Part shown: positions 62,480 through 64,000 of the stretch, piece after piece
Layout of the letters: every line of letters begins with the position of its first letter
Position numbering within the stretch: the first letter of the stretch is position 1
DNA from: Mayamaea pseudoterrestris
Taxonomy: Eukaryota; Bacillariophyta; Bacillariophyceae; Sellaphorales; Sellaphoraceae
Length of the DNA stretch: 64,000 bases
Direction: 5' to 3'
NCBI GenBank assembly: GCA_027923505.1
Contig: BROI01000011.1
Coordinates: forward strand, 248,001-312,000
Made by a program: the position numbers and the translations under genes
Notes under the pieces: model-generated
Database searches by the model: none
Told to the model about the DNA's origin: nothing
What the model saw: the letters and a program-made list of their open reading frames with translations, nothing else

Positions 62480-63271
62480 GATGTTGCTGCTTGGATGCGT
62501 TGCTGCTTGGATGCGTTGCTGCTTGGATGCTCTGGTGCTTGCTTGGATGCTTTATAAAGTAGTAATGGAGGTGCGAATGGCACGACGGAACAAAAGAGGG
62601 AAAAGCGTTTGTGAAACGGCGTGACCGCAGCGCGCGCCGGCGCGCCATGTGACTGGGTCCGTTTCGTCCGACCGCATGACTGCTTGCGAGACGAGCCAAC
62701 AAGCAGCAGCTACTTCCTTCCATGATCCAAGAGAGAGAAGCTTTGCTATTTGCAAAATAAATCTAGGAGAGGTCATTGATTCTACAATACACTTGATCGA
62801 GTCGTTGGTAGCTTTCAAGTTTTGGAGCAGGTGAATTCTCTCGCCCGTTCGTCTCGACACGCACCTTTCAACGCCCGGACGCATCAAGTCTTCTTGTCGA
62901 ATCGTTTTGAAACTGCAACTGCTTGCAATCTACAGATTGGCTTATTTGGACTTTGACTATAGTTTTCAGAGAAGAGGGTTCAGAGCTAGTGCATCACTTG
63001 CGGCGTAGCGACGGAGCGACGGAGCGATTGACGCTCGCAATCAGCACAAGCCAGCGAGCCCTTGATTAAAAACAAACAATCAGTCAAACGACAATCCATT
63101 ATAGGCTGAAACTGAAACAAGAAAGGTAGAAGTTACTGGTGGACTCATTTGAAAAAGTTTGTGACGACTATCGAAAATTTTGTTCCACGAGGAGAAGGAA
63201 GACGAGGTGTGTTGCAAATTAAATTTTGACATCGCTACGTACACCATTCATGCAAGGACCTTTCTACAACC
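62480..63271. other. Intergenic, 792 bp, divergent promoters
   Basis: Between the starts of the glycosyltransferase (minus) and the LRR-like gene (plus). It holds a 3 x 16 bp repeat at 62483-62530. Confidence 0.35.
62483..62530. repeat. 3 x 16 bp tandem repeat in 5' UTR region
   Basis: Unit GTTGCTGCTTGGATGC, three perfect copies, starting 4 bp upstream of the glycosyltransferase start codon; a degenerate fourth follows. Confidence 0.9.
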
Positions 63272-64000
63272 ATGCCAGTCCGCATTTTCATTGAGATTTG
63301 CGGAAGCGTCGACTGTACCACTCCTACATTGCAGCAGGAGCCGGAGCAAAAGCGACGACAGCGCCGACCCACGGAGAGTGGCGCCGCAGCTGCCAATGGT
63401 GGCAACGAACACTCTAATACAACCATACTCGTCACGGTTCCAAGTCTAGTGGATGGACCGCAGTCCAACGTATTGGCCAACATTCTCATTACGCAAGTCG
63501 ATGCAATCATGGCGGAGAGCAGCAGTGTTAGTGACAACAGTCACTCTGCCGCAACAACTGCATTTGTAACGTCACTTACTTTGGAGCAACTCGTCATGAC
63601 GCCGGAAGGAACGCACGGCATTCTACTCTTTCTGGCCATTCACGCCCACTCTGTGACGCAAGTTTCCTTTCGCGACTTGATACAACTGCCATTAGTAGTT
63701 GATGGTGACGAATACGCTGCGAATAATGACAATGTTGCGTCAGACTTTGCGTTGCAAATGATTGACGCCGTCGCGCAAGCCTTGGTTGGCGCGCGACTGG
63801 AACGGTTGGAGTTGAGTCACATGACACTTTCGCCGCAAGTGTGGCAGTGTTGGAAGACGCAGAAGCAATTGACCATGCTCAAGCTTGACTACTGCATTGT
63901 GAATGACGCTTCGCTGCAAGCCTTGTTTGAGCAAATGTCGGATTGCTTCAAGTCACTGCAAGACTTGTATTTCGTCTTGAGCGAGACGCAGCTTTCGTCA
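63272..64000 (+). CDS. LRR-like protein, 3' end outside window
   Basis: From the ATG at 63272 (MPVRIFIEICGSVD) the frame stays open for 243 codons to the window edge. Residues ~30-50 are Arg/Gln-rich, then beta-strand/helix sequence appears (TTILVTVPSLVDGPQSNVLA). The last ~100 residues look like ribonuclease-inhibitor-type leucine-rich repeats (GARLERLELSHMTLSP, LTMLKLDYCIVNDASLQALF, KSLQDLYFVLSETQL), common in diatom proteins of unknown role. No signal peptide, so probably cytosolic or nuclear. Confidence 0.7.
   Translation, partial: MPVRIFIEICGSVDCTTPTLQQEPEQKRRQRRPTESGAAAANGGNEHSNTTILVTVPSLVDGPQSNVLANILITQVDAIMAESSSVSDNSHSAATTAFVTSLTLEQLVMTPEGTHGILLFLAIHAHSVTQVSFRDLIQLPLVVDGDEYAANNDNVASDFALQMIDAVAQALVGARLERLELSHMTLSPQVWQCWKTQKQLTMLKLDYCIVNDASLQALFEQMSDCFKSLQDLYFVLSETQLSS

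Noticed and set aside
1-64000. CRISPR arrays, operons, ribosome binding sites
   Set aside because: The window is eukaryotic: spliced genes, tRNAs with internal promoters, organelle targeting signals. No spaced repeat array is present.

Overview
The window looks like nuclear DNA of a diatom, probably a pennate one. The signs are a thylakoid-lumen precursor with stacked ER, plastid and twin-arginine signals (secondary red plastid), diatom-type LRR and TPR-like proteins, very long secreted Pro/Thr/Ser-rich proteins, a one-chain gamma-beta-alpha urease with UreG close by, and short GT-AG introns (mostly 70-230 bp). Genes lie on both strands at about one per 2 kb, with no operons. Species cannot be told from the sequence.

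Layout. 0-11 kb: a long coiled-coil protein cut by the window edge, a small secreted Cys protein, a thylakoid-lumen protein, dynactin p25 head-to-head with a gamma-glutamylcyclotransferase-like gene, SERF/4F5, RBX1, and a BioD-like/DRTGG protein. 11.6-21.3 kb: a secreted-protein gene ending in a huge Pro-Ser-Arg-Thr repeat, interrupted by a tyrosine-recombinase (DIRS/Ngaro-like) retroelement and a short derivative of it. 21.6-29 kb: a membrane VHL-PUB protein, mitochondrial bL12, an unknown protein, an SLC4/BOR-type anion transporter and UreG. 29-36 kb: three local duplications in a row (metzincin pair, tRNA-Lys pair, LITAF-domain pair). 36-47 kb: urease, a Gln/Ala-rich protein, a TPR-like protein, an LRR protein and an unknown protein. 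47-64 kb: Rab3GAP catalytic subunit, an RBR ubiquitin ligase, a 2578-residue mucin-like five-module secreted protein, a C1GALT-like glycosyltransferase and the start of an LRR-like gene.

The most striking result is at 12.4-19.4 kb. The retroelement lies antisense to its host gene, and its two ends supply a perfect 5' splice site (GTAAGG) and a strong 3' splice site (TTTTCCTTCCGCTTTCAG) on the host strand. Removing the short copy and the long copy as two introns, or everything as one intron, keeps the host frame open: the five-exon model is exactly 840 codons. The 298-bp repeats look identical by eye, so the insertion is young. This resembles an intron-generating element (introner) in which a tyrosine-recombinase retrotransposon and its short derivative both behave as introns.

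Functional links: urease and UreG supply ammonium from urea; the mucin-like protein, the PSRT-repeat protein, the LRR protein and the metzincins are all secretory or cell-surface candidates; RBX1, VHL-PUB and RBR belong to ubiquitin and protein quality control. All statements come from reading the sequence; no database search was run.
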